Shown one piece after another: positions 1 through 8,029 of a DNA stretch of 64,000 bases; positions within the stretch are counted from its first letter, which is position 1; every line of letters starts with the position of its first letter. Source of the stretch: Rhodobacter sp. CZR27 (GTDB taxonomy: Bacteria > Pseudomonadota > Alphaproteobacteria > Rhodobacterales > Rhodobacteraceae). The notes under the pieces were generated by a model that worked only from the letters and a program-made list of their open reading frames with translations, was not told where the DNA came from and did no database searches. Position numbers and translations under genes: made by a program. The stretch covers positions 3,031,001-3,095,000 of the forward strand of contig NZ_CP023548.1 of the NCBI RefSeq assembly GCF_002407205.1, written 5' to 3'.

Positions 1-2
1 AC

Positions 3-335
3 TACAACGATCAAGGGGCCTTCGACGCCGCGAACAACCACTTCGTCGCGCCCGTGGACGGCACCTACCTGTTCGGCGCGACGCTGCTCTACAAGGTCAA
101 CGCCAGTACCACCGCCCGCATGCGCGGGAGGCTCGTGCTGAACGGCACCACCGAAATCCGCGGCTCCCTCGGCGAAATCTCCGCCACCCATGTCTCGCTC
201 GCCACCGCGATCTGGCTGCAGACCATGGTGCCGCTGACTGCGGGCGATACCGTCGAGCTGCAAGGGTATTTCCGGGTCGCGGACGGCTACTTCGCCGCCG
301 ATCACACGTCCTTCTGGGGCTGCAAGATTGGCTGA
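3..335 (+). CDS. Phage virion protein with C1q-like C-terminal domain (5' truncated)
   Basis: The reading frame is open from base 3 and enters from outside the window, so only about the last 110 residues are seen. The pattern DGTYLFGATLLYK near the middle and the ending TSFWGCKIG are typical of the C1q/TNF-like beta-jelly-roll domain that closes many phage tail or fibre proteins in alphaproteobacterial prophages. It would form part of the virion surface or tail tip. It is followed at short distance by a small membrane protein and a lysis cassette, the normal order at the end of a late operon. The role is inferred from domain type and context; the rest of the protein is not visible. Confidence 0.6.
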   Translation, partial: YNDQGAFDAANNHFVAPVDGTYLFGATLLYKVNASTTARMRGRLVLNGTTEIRGSLGEISATHVSLATAIWLQTMVPLTAGDTVELQGYFRVADGYFAADHTSFWGCKIG

Positions 336-354
336 GCGGCGGAAGGAGGATCCG

Positions 355-642
355 ATGACACCACCCCGATCCGAGGGCTTCGTGCGCATGCCCGACGCCG
401 AGTTCGAGGCGATCCTGACCCGGGCGGCCGAGGAAGGCGCGAAGCGTGCGCTCGCCGATGTCGGCCTCGACGGCGCCGAGGCCGCGCTCGACATCCGCGA
501 TCTGCGCTCCCTGGTCGACTGCATCCGGCTGGTGCGGCGCACCGCAATGCAGACCGCCGTTCGCATGATCACCACCGGCGTCATGCTGGCGCTGCTCGCG
601 GGCATCGCCATCAAGCTCAAGATCTTCGGCAGCGGCCCGTAG
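355..642 (+). CDS. Small phage membrane protein, DUF6127-like
   Basis: 95-residue product. I chose the ATG at 355 because AGGAGG lies at 344-349; an in-frame upstream codon at 328 has no such site. The N-terminal half is acidic and helical, and the last 25 residues form one membrane segment (MITTGVMLALLAGIAIKL). It resembles the small proteins called DUF6127 that sit next to endolysins in Rhodobacterales prophages and gene transfer agents; that name is from memory. A holin-like or accessory lysis role is possible from its position but no motif shows it. A rho-independent terminator follows directly. Confidence 0.55.
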   Translation: MTPPRSEGFVRMPDAEFEAILTRAAEEGAKRALADVGLDGAEAALDIRDLRSLVDCIRLVRRTAMQTAVRMITTGVMLALLAGIAIKLKIFGSGP

Positions 643-675
643 CCGCGCCCGATCCCCATTCATCAGCCCGCAATG

Positions 676-698
676 ACCCGCCCTCGAGGCGGGTTTTT
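676..698 (+). terminator. Rho-independent terminator
   Basis: A 7-bp stem (ACCCGCC / GGCGGGT) with a 5-nt loop is followed by a T run. It lies between the small membrane protein and the endolysin, so the lysis genes downstream probably have their own promoter or rely on read-through. Confidence 0.75.
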
Positions 699-715
699 CG
701 TTTTCGGAGGACCCC

Positions 716-1390
716 ATGACGACGACCTTCCACCGCCATTGGCGTGATGTACCAGAGAGCGCGTGGCGCTGGCCGAACTTCAGCCCGGCCGAGATCGCCT
801 GCCGGGGCACCGGCAAGCTGCTCGTCAACGAGCCCGCGCTCGACAAGCTGCAGGCGCTGCGCGATCGGCTGGGCAAGCCGCTGATCGTGCGTTCCGGCTA
901 TCGCAGCCCCGAGCATAACCGCGCGGTCGGTGGCGCCACGAGGTCGAAGCATCTGGACGGCGCCGCCTTCGATATCGCCATGGCCAACCAGGACCCGGTG
1001 GCGTTCGAGGCTGCGGCGCGCGAGGTCGGGTTCCTCGGCTTCGGGTTCTACCCGCGCTCGGGCTTCATCCATGTCGACCTTGGCCCCGCGCGCCAGTGGG
1101 GCGAGCGGTTCCCGGTCCGGGCTACCGCGTTTGCAGCGGAGACGCCCCCCGCACGCGAAGTGCTGGCCGACAGCCGCACCATGAAGGGTGGTGGCGCGGC
1201 AGGCTTGGCGACGCTGGGCGCTGCCGGGGTCGAGGTCGCGCAAAGCGTCTTGGCCGAGACCCAGACCGCCATCCTGCCGCTCGTGCCGTATCTCGACACA
1301 TTGCGCTGGGTGTTCATCGCCGTGGCGCTCGGGGGCATCGCAGTCACGATCTACGCCCGTCTCGACGATTGGAAACGGGGGCAGCGATGA
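716..1390 (+). CDS. Endolysin-like M15 peptidase with C-terminal membrane anchor
   Basis: 224 residues. Residues 20-125 match the M15A/YcbK-like D-Ala-D-Ala peptidase fold: the SGYRS motif at 60-64 and the zinc ligands H79 and D86 in SKHLDGAAFD plus H119 in FIHVDLG. It should cleave peptide cross-links in peptidoglycan. Unusually for an endolysin, residues about 188-214 form a hydrophobic membrane segment, so the enzyme is probably tethered to the inner membrane, with either a holin-like or a SAR-type role. TTTTCGGAGGACCCC just upstream carries a good ribosome site. Its stop overlaps the next start (ATGA), which couples it to the spanin gene. Confidence 0.8.
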   Translation: MTTTFHRHWRDVPESAWRWPNFSPAEIACRGTGKLLVNEPALDKLQALRDRLGKPLIVRSGYRSPEHNRAVGGATRSKHLDGAAFDIAMANQDPVAFEAAAREVGFLGFGFYPRSGFIHVDLGPARQWGERFPVRATAFAAETPPAREVLADSRTMKGGGAAGLATLGAAGVEVAQSVLAETQTAILPLVPYLDTLRWVFIAVALGGIAVTIYARLDDWKRGQR

Positions 1391-1644
1391 TCGCCACCTT
1401 GCTCGGCGGCATCGCTGCGAGCCCATGGATGCGGGCCCCGCTGCGCTACGGCGCCATCGTCATAACCGTGCTCCTGTTTCTGCTTTCGCTTCGGCGGTCC
1501 GGCGAGCGAGCGGGACGCCTCGCCGAACGCCTTGAGACCACGGAGAAGGCAAATGATGTCCATCGCCGGATGCTGGAGGCGGCGGCTCGCCGCCCTCGCG
1601 ATCGTAACGAGCTTGCTCAGCGGCTGCGCGACGGTTCGTTCTGA
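1387..1644 (+). CDS. Inner-membrane spanin-like protein (Rz analogue)
   Basis: 85 residues, with ATG overlapping the endolysin stop. A short N-terminus is followed by one membrane helix (about residues 20-36) and then a charged helical periplasmic tail, the classic i-spanin layout. Its 3' third overlaps the next gene by 92 nt in another frame, the Rz/Rz1 arrangement. By analogy it would join the outer-membrane lipoprotein partner to fuse inner and outer membranes at lysis. The assignment rests on architecture and context, not on sequence motifs. Confidence 0.6.
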   Translation: MIATLLGGIAASPWMRAPLRYGAIVITVLLFLLSLRRSGERAGRLAERLETTEKANDVHRRMLEAAARRPRDRNELAQRLRDGSF

Positions 1645-1804
1645 GAACGGGAGGCTGGCGACATGCCCGCCCGTGGTCGAGTATGGCAGGGAGTTCCAGG
1701 CGCGGGCGGCCGAGGAGTTGGCCCTGCTGCCACAGGGATCTGCGCTCGCTGAGATGTTTCGCGACTACGCTGTCATGCGCAACCAGGCGCGGGCCTGCGG
1801 ATAG
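1553..1804 (+). CDS. Outer-membrane spanin-like lipoprotein (Rz1 analogue)
   Basis: 83 residues from the ATG at 1553, with GGAGAAGG at 1542-1549. It has a lipoprotein signal: a basic N-terminus (CWRRR), a hydrophobic stretch and the lipobox LLSGC with the acylated cysteine at residue 25. The gene begins inside the i-spanin gene in another frame and runs 160 nt past it. The mature part is about 58 residues. This is the last phage gene on this side; the next gene (vsr) is on the opposite strand. Confidence 0.65.
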   Translation: MMSIAGCWRRRLAALAIVTSLLSGCATVRSENGRLATCPPVVEYGREFQARAAEELALLPQGSALAEMFRDYAVMRNQARACG

Positions 1805-1880
1805 CGCAGCTCGGTCAGCAACGTCGCTCGATCACCACGGTGCTGGTTTCATGGCCCAGAAAGGAAAACGGCCCTTCCGC

Positions 1881-2345
1881 TCAGGATCGACGTGCGTTGT
1901 CGTCGCCAATCTCGATCTGAAGTTCTTCTGTTCGCAGCCAGATCGACAGGCTTTCCGTAGAGGCTTCCACCTGTTCCGGCTTCCGCAGGGCGCACTCCCA
2001 TACCGTCGCCACGCGCCACCCGTCTTCGAGGAGTCTTGTGCGAACGGCGCTGTCTCGAGCGGTGTTCGCATCGAACTTCGCCCGCCAGAACTCCGGCCGG
2101 GTTGCCGGTACGGTCGCGTAGCGGCACCCCTCGTGTCGGTGCCAGAAGCAGCCGTGCACGAAGACCACGGCGCGGTGCTTCGGAAGGACAAGGTCCGGTC
2201 GACCGTGAACCTTTCCGGAATGAAGCCGGAAGCGGAACCCGCGCGCGTGCAATGCGCGCCTGAGAGCCAGCTCGGGCCTGGTGTTCTTTCCCCTGATTCC
2301 CGACATCATCCGGGAACGGGTCTGCTGGTCCACGATGTCGGTCAT
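1881..2345 (-). CDS. vsr: Vsr-family DNA mismatch (very short patch) endonuclease
   Basis: 154 residues, the usual Vsr length. It shows the family pattern: SRMMSGIRGKNTRPELALRRALHARGF at the N-terminus, the core aspartate in GRPDLVLP, and the zinc-site and active-site region VFVHGCFWHRHEGC. Vsr nicks 5' of the T in T:G mismatches that arise from deamination of 5-methylcytosine. It is divergent from a C5 methyltransferase with only 67 nt between their starts, as expected for a repair partner of that methylase. A bidirectional control region with TATAC-containing AT-rich sequence lies between them (2370-2400). Confidence 0.9.
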   Translation of the reverse strand: MTDIVDQQTRSRMMSGIRGKNTRPELALRRALHARGFRFRLHSGKVHGRPDLVLPKHRAVVFVHGCFWHRHEGCRYATVPATRPEFWRAKFDANTARDSAVRTRLLEDGWRVATVWECALRKPEQVEASTESLSIWLRTEELQIEIGDDNARRS

Positions 2346-2412
2346 ATCCGTCCTGGTCTTCGTCCCTGAACCTAGTATACACCGGCTAAATGAAATTCGT
2401 CAGGAGCCTGAT

Positions 2413-3990
2413 TTGCCTTCCACTTTCGGCATTGTCGATCTGTTCGCCGGCCCGGGCGGACTTGGCGAGGGGTTCGCTTCCCTCGTCGAGGACGGCCATG
2501 CGCCGTTCCGGATCGGCATTTCGGTCGAGAAGGAGGCGTCGGCCCATCGGACCCTGACGCTGCGTGCCTTTCTGCGCGAGTACCGTGCACGTTATGGCGT
2601 TTTCCCGAAAGAGTTCATCGATTTCCATGCCGGGCTGGCATCCGAACCGGACTGGTCAGCCGTCGATGCCGAAGCGTGGCAGCATTCCATCGACGAAGCC
2701 CGCGCGCTTGAGCTCGGCACCGGGGCTGCGGCGACCGCCATTGATGGCGCCATCGCGACGCTGAAAGCAAAGTACGACGACACGATCCTGATCGGCGGCC
2801 CGCCCTGTCAGGCCTATTCCCTGGTGGGGCGTGTCCGTTCCAGAGGCAAGGTCGGCTACGTCCCGGAGGAGGATGCGCGGCACTACCTCTTTCGCGAGTA
2901 CATCCGGGTCCTCGACAAGCTTCGCCCGGCCGCCTTCGCTATGGAAAACGTCAAGGGCATGCTTTCGTCGACCGTCGAGAGCCGGCTTGTCTTCGAGATG
3001 CTGATGGAGGATCTGTCCTCGCTCGGCACGGGTCACGCTCATCACTACGAACTTCGTGCCGTCCGGGTCGAGGATGGCAAGGCCAGCCTGCAGGAAGCGT
3101 CACAGCCCTCGGACTTCATCGTGCGCTCCGAGGCGTTCGGAGTCCCCCAGCGTCGCCACAGGGTGATCATCGTCGGCATCCGTTCGGACCTCGCAGGACG
3201 GGCTAGCGATGCCCAGATCGCTGTGTCGGGTAGAGTGCGGACCGTCCGCGATGTCATCGAAACGATGCCAACCTTGCGGAGCGGCATCAGCCGCGGGCTC
3301 GACGACGCGGCCGCTTGGCGGGAAGAAGTCCTCGGCGCCGCGAGCATGCTGGCCGGCATTTCCAAGGGGAAGGACGACCAGGCGCTCCGTGAGGCATTCC
3401 TGAGCGTTTCGGAGCGAGTGAAGGAAAACCCGCCTATCGTTCGGGCTGCGTCACGGTTGCCAGACGGCTACGGCACTTCAAACGATGAGTTGCTGCAGTG
3501 GATCGAGCGACCGGAACTTCGCGCGATCGCTCAGCACGAGACGCGCGGGCACATGGCGTCGGACCTAGGCCGCTACCTGTGTGCTGCCGTGTTCGGGACC
3601 GTCCACGGCTACAGCCCGAAGGCCGCCGATTTCCCTCTGGTGCTCAGCCCCGATCACCGGAACTGGCACAGCGGTGTGTTCAATGACCGCTTCCGGGTTC
3701 AGCTGGCGGACGAGGCATCGACCACGGTTACGAGCCACATCTCGAAGGATGGCCACTACTTCATTCACCCCGATCCCATCCAGTGCCGGAGCCTGACGGT
3801 TCGCGAAGCTGCTCGTCTGCAGACCTTTCCCGACGATTACCTGTTCCTCGGCAACCGCACGCAGCAGTATGTCCAGGTCGGAAACGCTGTGCCGCCGCTC
3901 CTGGCACGTCAGATCGCAGCGGTTGTGCACGCCACGCTTCAAAAAACCAGCACCCAGCGAACGCAGACGTTCGTTTCAGCGAACGATTGA
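2413..3990 (+). CDS. DNA (cytosine-5-)-methyltransferase
   Basis: 525 residues from TTG 2413, which has AGGAG at 2402-2406 and sits just before the conserved start of motif I (IVDLFAGPGG). An in-frame ATG further upstream would overlap vsr. The catalytic PCQ has Cys132, the ENV motif has Glu178, QRRHRV is at about 246-251, and the C-terminal motif X reads VQVGNAVPPLLARQIA. About 90 residues are inserted between motifs I and IV, longer than in Dcm, so the specificity cannot be read off. It would methylate cytosine in a specific site and protect host DNA from the nuclease genes downstream. The stop codon lies inside the palindrome upstream of the HTH-Z1 gene. Confidence 0.92.
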   Translation: MPSTFGIVDLFAGPGGLGEGFASLVEDGHAPFRIGISVEKEASAHRTLTLRAFLREYRARYGVFPKEFIDFHAGLASEPDWSAVDAEAWQHSIDEARALELGTGAAATAIDGAIATLKAKYDDTILIGGPPCQAYSLVGRVRSRGKVGYVPEEDARHYLFREYIRVLDKLRPAAFAMENVKGMLSSTVESRLVFEMLMEDLSSLGTGHAHHYELRAVRVEDGKASLQEASQPSDFIVRSEAFGVPQRRHRVIIVGIRSDLAGRASDAQIAVSGRVRTVRDVIETMPTLRSGISRGLDDAAAWREEVLGAASMLAGISKGKDDQALREAFLSVSERVKENPPIVRAASRLPDGYGTSNDELLQWIERPELRAIAQHETRGHMASDLGRYLCAAVFGTVHGYSPKAADFPLVLSPDHRNWHSGVFNDRFRVQLADEASTTVTSHISKDGHYFIHPDPIQCRSLTVREAARLQTFPDDYLFLGNRTQQYVQVGNAVPPLLARQIAAVVHATLQKTSTQRTQTFVSAND

Positions 3991-4021
3991 CAATCGTTCG
4001 CTCAGTTGAGATATATCGTTC
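3979..4021 (+). promoter_or_regulatory. Promoter inside a palindromic operator, upstream of the HTH-Z1 gene
   Basis: A perfect inverted repeat occupies 3979-4001, with arms GCGAACGATT and AATCGTTCGC and a 3-nt loop. It contains a consensus -35 box, TTGACA, at 3987-3992. GATATA at 4010-4015 gives a -10 box at 17 bp spacing. The half-site core CGTTCG recurs at about 3968-3973 and 4016-4021, so half-sites flank both promoter elements. This is the layout of a repressor or controller site. The best candidate ligand is the XRE domain encoded from 4179. Confidence 0.65.
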
Positions 4022-4178
4022 GCGCCAGCATACGGCGCTGTGTGTAACTCATCTGGATAGCGCGTAGGGGCGAGGCAAATCCCGAGCAGAAGCGTCGTTG
4101 GGCCCAGTCCACGGCGGGTCTGTGGAGATGTCTCTTCGACTGCGACCGCATTCCCTTCCAGATCATCGCGGAGAACCC

Positions 4179-7013
4179 ATGTCGCTCTCATCCCTTCTTA
4201 AGGACCTGCGCGTCCAATCGGGCCAATCTCTCCAGCAGGTCGCCGAAAAGGTCGGTTCGTCCAAGGCCTACCTGTCCGAGCTCGAACGCGGCGTGGCGAA
4301 GAACCCGGGCATCGACGTGCTGAAGGCGCTCGCCCACAACTACGGCGTTTCCGTTGCGACGCTGATTGGCGAAGCTGACGCGGCGCCGTTGCCACCGCCC
4401 GTGGCCGGTCAGGTCGAGGCATGGGTCGGCAACATCCGGAAGGAGCAGGCTGCCGGGCTGGATCTCGAAACCGCGGCAAACGAGGCCCGCGCGTCCTTCG
4501 AGCGACTTCTTGGCCCGCTCGACCCGCAGCACGAGGCGAACTGGAAGGCGGCTGTCAGCGAGCTTGAAGCCGCTTTCGAGCGGAAGATCGAGTATCTTGG
4601 CAACTATTCGCTCCGCAAGCCGCGACGGCCGCACTGGTATGACGGTCCGCGCGCGGGCGATCTGCACTGGCCGAAGCTCGAGGCCTTCCTGCTGTCTCGC
4701 AAGGGCTGGTCGAAGGAGACCGTTGCGAGCATCGACGCAACATCGACCGAGGTAGTCTCGCTTCTCGAAAATCCTGCCCAGAGCGAGTTCCGGGGTCGAG
4801 GACTGGTGGTCGGCTATGTTCAGAGTGGGAAGACTGCCAACATGGAGGCGGTCATCGCCAAGGCGGTCGATGCCGGGTACCGCTTCGTGATCATCCTGAC
4901 TGGCATGACAAATTCGCTGCGAACGCAGACTCAGGATCGCATCGAATCCGATCTGGTCGAGCGCAACAAGTACGGGTGGCACAGCCACACCACAAGCGAC
5001 TCCGACTTCCGGAAGCCGGCGAGTAAGTGGTTTTCGATTATGGACCCGGTGCAGATCGCTGCCGTGAAGAAGAATGTGGCGCCACTTGAAGCGCTTCTCG
5101 GCACGATCGAGAAGACGCCGCCAACGCACCGCGCGCGCATGCCTGTGCTTATTGTAGATGACGAATGCGATCAGGCCGGCGTCAATTCGACCGGCAGTCA
5201 GTACAACATGACGGCGATCAACGCGCTCATCCGCAAGATTCTCGCGGCACTGCCGAAGGTCCAATACGTCGGATACACGGCGACGCCCTTTGCAAACGTG
5301 CTGATCAACCCGGAGAAGCCGACCGGCGGCCTGGACGACCTATATCCCGAGGACTTCATCACGAGCCTGCCAAAGCCCGAAGGCTATTTCGGTCCGGAGA
5401 GCCTGTTCGGGCGCGACCCGATCGATGCCGATGACGAGAAACCGGAGGAGTCCGGACTCGACATGATCCGTGGGGTCGATGACGCCGAGGTAGCCCTCGT
5501 CCGTCCACCGTCAGCAAAGGACCGGTTCACCTTTGAGCCCGGCATCCCGAAATCGCTCGACAAGGCGCTTTCCTACTTCGTGCTTGCAACCGCCGCCCGC
5601 TATGTACGTGGGCAGTCGCGCCAGCACAGTTCGATGCTGGTGCACACGACGGTCTACACGCACCCGCATCACGCGCTTGCCGACAAGATCGCGGCCTGGC
5701 AGAAAGGGCTCGCCAAGAAGATCTCGAAGGGCGACGAGAAGACGTTCGATCGACTTGAGAAGCTCTGGCTCGAAGAGGTGGCCAAGGTCGATGCGGGTCG
5801 CTTCGGCCTTGCGCCGACATCGTTCAGCGCGCTGAAGCCTGAGCTCGAGAAGGTCCTCGATGACATCGCGATCGTGGTCGAGAACAGCGACAGCGAGACG
5901 CGGCTCGACTACGCGTCGGGGCCGAAGAAGTACATCGTGGTCGGCGGCTCGGTGCTCGCGCGTGGTCTCACAATTGAGGGGCTGGTCGTCAGCTACTTCG
6001 TGCGCTCATCGAACCAGTACGACACCCTCCTTCAGATGGGCCGATGGTTCGGATATCGGCCCGGTTACGAGGACCTCCCGCGGATCTGGATGACCGACGA
6101 CCTGCGGACATCGTTCCGCGATCTGGCGACGGTCGAGGCCGAGATCCGGGCCGACATTCAGCAGTACCGCAAACGCGAGGTGACACCGGCGGATTTCTCG
6201 ATCCGGGTGCGACGCATTCCTGGATTGGCCATCACCGCTGCCAAGAAGATGTATGCGGCCAAGGCATGCGACGTGAGCTTCTCGGGAGAGCACATCCAGA
6301 CCATACGCTTCCCGCACCGTGACGAGGACTTTCTTCGGCACAACTGGGAGGCTGCGGCCGAGCTGGTCGATGCGGCAGCGAGCCAAGGTATCAAGCCTGC
6401 GCGGCGCGGCCGTCTGATCGAAGGCGTATCCTTCGATCTCGCCATGAAGTTTCTGGAGACTTACAGAAGTGACCAGCGCGATCTGATCTCGGGAAAGCTG
6501 TTGGAATACATCCGGCTCGAGGCGAGTCGGGCCGATCAGCCGTACGAAACCTGGAACATCGCGATCGTCGAAACAGGCGGAACCCGCCGCTCCGTTGAGC
6601 CGCTTGGTGCCTTCGGCAATGTCGGCCTCGTCAATCGGGCACGCCTCAAGGGACTGACACGCGACGGTCTCGCCGACATCAAGGCTCTGATGTCGCGGGA
6701 CGACGTGCTTATGGACGTCACCGGCTCGCCCGATGACAGGTCTTGGGACAGCGTTAAGGAATTCCGTCAGGCGCTGGTCGGTGACCGGATTCCACTGCTG
6801 CTCCTTTACGCAATCGATGAGGCGTCGGTACCGAGGTCTGAGAAGCTGCGCGAACCGCTCGGCGCGGTGCGCGACATGCTGGGAATTGGCCTCGTTCTGC
6901 CAGAGCGGGGCGCAAAGACAAGTTATGTCCGCGTCCCGATCAACCAGGACGACGGCGACGAGGAGGACGTTCAGGCAGACATCGACGGCGATGCCGGACA
7001 GGCTGCGAAATGA
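4179..7013 (+). CDS. XRE-HTH / Z1-domain ATPase fusion of a Mza/MORC-type defence cassette
   Basis: 944 residues; start ATG 4179 has GGAGAA at 4170-4175. Residues about 5-65 are a lambda-Cro/XRE helix-turn-helix (SLQQVAEKVGSSKAYLSELERG). The rest is a Z1-type superfamily II ATPase: Walker A-like GYVQSGKTA at 212-220, IVDDE with DDE at 327-329, GYTATP at 365-370, and arginine-finger motif VI-like QMGRWFGYRPG from 619. Z1 proteins occur with MutL/MORC-type ATPases in restriction-like systems and are thought to translocate on or remodel DNA. The added HTH is notable: it could give DNA recognition or repress the promoter 170 bp upstream. The stop overlaps the next gene (ATGA). Confidence 0.88.
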   Translation: MSLSSLLKDLRVQSGQSLQQVAEKVGSSKAYLSELERGVAKNPGIDVLKALAHNYGVSVATLIGEADAAPLPPPVAGQVEAWVGNIRKEQAAGLDLETAANEARASFERLLGPLDPQHEANWKAAVSELEAAFERKIEYLGNYSLRKPRRPHWYDGPRAGDLHWPKLEAFLLSRKGWSKETVASIDATSTEVVSLLENPAQSEFRGRGLVVGYVQSGKTANMEAVIAKAVDAGYRFVIILTGMTNSLRTQTQDRIESDLVERNKYGWHSHTTSDSDFRKPASKWFSIMDPVQIAAVKKNVAPLEALLGTIEKTPPTHRARMPVLIVDDECDQAGVNSTGSQYNMTAINALIRKILAALPKVQYVGYTATPFANVLINPEKPTGGLDDLYPEDFITSLPKPEGYFGPESLFGRDPIDADDEKPEESGLDMIRGVDDAEVALVRPPSAKDRFTFEPGIPKSLDKALSYFVLATAARYVRGQSRQHSSMLVHTTVYTHPHHALADKIAAWQKGLAKKISKGDEKTFDRLEKLWLEEVAKVDAGRFGLAPTSFSALKPELEKVLDDIAIVVENSDSETRLDYASGPKKYIVVGGSVLARGLTIEGLVVSYFVRSSNQYDTLLQMGRWFGYRPGYEDLPRIWMTDDLRTSFRDLATVEAEIRADIQQYRKREVTPADFSIRVRRIPGLAITAAKKMYAAKACDVSFSGEHIQTIRFPHRDEDFLRHNWEAAAELVDAAASQGIKPARRGRLIEGVSFDLAMKFLETYRSDQRDLISGKLLEYIRLEASRADQPYETWNIAIVETGGTRRSVEPLGAFGNVGLVNRARLKGLTRDGLADIKALMSRDDVLMDVTGSPDDRSWDSVKEFRQALVGDRIPLLLLYAIDEASVPRSEKLREPLGAVRDMLGIGLVLPERGAKTSYVRVPINQDDGDEEDVQADIDGDAGQAAK

Positions 7014-8029
7014 CGGACGGAACCCGTGCGGGCATCGGCTGGGAACGCCTGCGGCAGGAGTCAGGTGCGCAGGCGAGTGATCTGGGCGTGCCCTCCCTGG
7101 TGCTTGACGCCTCGGCTGGCGCTGGCCCCGCCCGCCTCGCGATAGGAGCTGAGCGCGAAGCGCGGCTTCTTGTCCCGCTCGCAGCCGGTGAGCGGTTCCC
7201 GATGGTCCACGATACGCACGGTCTTGAACTCAGGGACAGCGTGCTTCTGCTGCAGGGACAGCCGGTCCGGTTCATCGATGTCGCCTGCCGCGGCGAGCGT
7301 CTCGAGGCCGTCTTCGAGAAGCTGGTCGATGAAATCGTTCGGCGCCTGAGGGGGGGCGCCGCGCCGGCGAACGCGCTCGAGGATGCAATCACCGACTTTC
7401 GCAATCTCCTCTCGGGCGCTAACCGCGAGCGTCCTTCGATCGAAACCGCACTCGGGCTGATTGGCGAGCTCATCATCCTGAACCGGCTACTTCTTGTTGA
7501 TCCCGACGCCTGGCAACTCTGGACCGGGCCGGCTGGCGGCCGTCACGACTTCCGTGGCGGTGACCGGGCAATCGAGGTCAAGACTTCGCTTCGTGCCCAG
7601 TCCCGGATCGTGGAGGTATCTGCAATTGACCAGCTGGCAGCGCCCCCCGGCGGACATCTGCTGCTCGCGCACTGCGTGCTCGAGTATGACGGGGCGGGGC
7701 CTCTTTCGGTTGTGGGTGAGGCGACGCATGCGTGCACGATCGCAAGCGATCCTGCCGCCGTGGCCGATCGGCTCGCCCTGCTCGGATACGATCAGGCCCA
7801 GGCCGATGAGTGGTCCTCGTTCAGGTTCTCCCTGTTCTCGCAGGAGCTCTATTCGGTGACCGACGGCTTTCCGCGGCTCACTCCCGCCTCGTTTGCGGAG
7901 GGAGAACTGCCGGTCGGGGTCAGCCACTTCCGCTACCGGGTGAATCTCGATTTTGCGTCGGAGTTTCGAGTCCGGCCCGCCGAGGCCGACAATGCGCTTC
8001 AGGAGATAGTGTCATGTCTAAGCCCCTGA
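7010..8029 (+). CDS. PD-(D/E)XK motif protein, DUF4420 type (Mza/MORC cassette nuclease subunit)
   Basis: 339 residues. A restriction-endonuclease-like core is visible: E153 in LIGEL, D180 in RHDFRGG, and E189-x-K191 in IEVKTS. This is the DUF4420 family, which travels with Z1 and MutL-like ATPases. It is the best candidate for the DNA-cutting subunit. The start overlaps the Z1 gene by 4 nt and the end overlaps the ATPase gene by 16 nt, so translation is coupled. All expected catalytic residues are present. DNA cleavage by this family is inferred from the fold. Confidence 0.82.
   Translation: MTDGTRAGIGWERLRQESGAQASDLGVPSLVLDASAGAGPARLAIGAEREARLLVPLAAGERFPMVHDTHGLELRDSVLLLQGQPVRFIDVACRGERLEAVFEKLVDEIVRRLRGGAAPANALEDAITDFRNLLSGANRERPSIETALGLIGELIILNRLLLVDPDAWQLWTGPAGGRHDFRGGDRAIEVKTSLRAQSRIVEVSAIDQLAAPPGGHLLLAHCVLEYDGAGPLSVVGEATHACTIASDPAAVADRLALLGYDQAQADEWSSFRFSLFSQELYSVTDGFPRLTPASFAEGELPVGVSHFRYRVNLDFASEFRVRPAEADNALQEIVSCLSP

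Noticed and set aside
2281..2412. N-terminal extension of the C5 methyltransferase
   Set aside because: It would overlap vsr; the TTG at 2413 has a good ribosome site and starts just before motif I.
7810..8013. N-terminal extension of the GHKL ATPase
   Set aside because: The extension overlaps the DUF4420 gene; the ATG at 8014 has AGGAGA at proper spacing.
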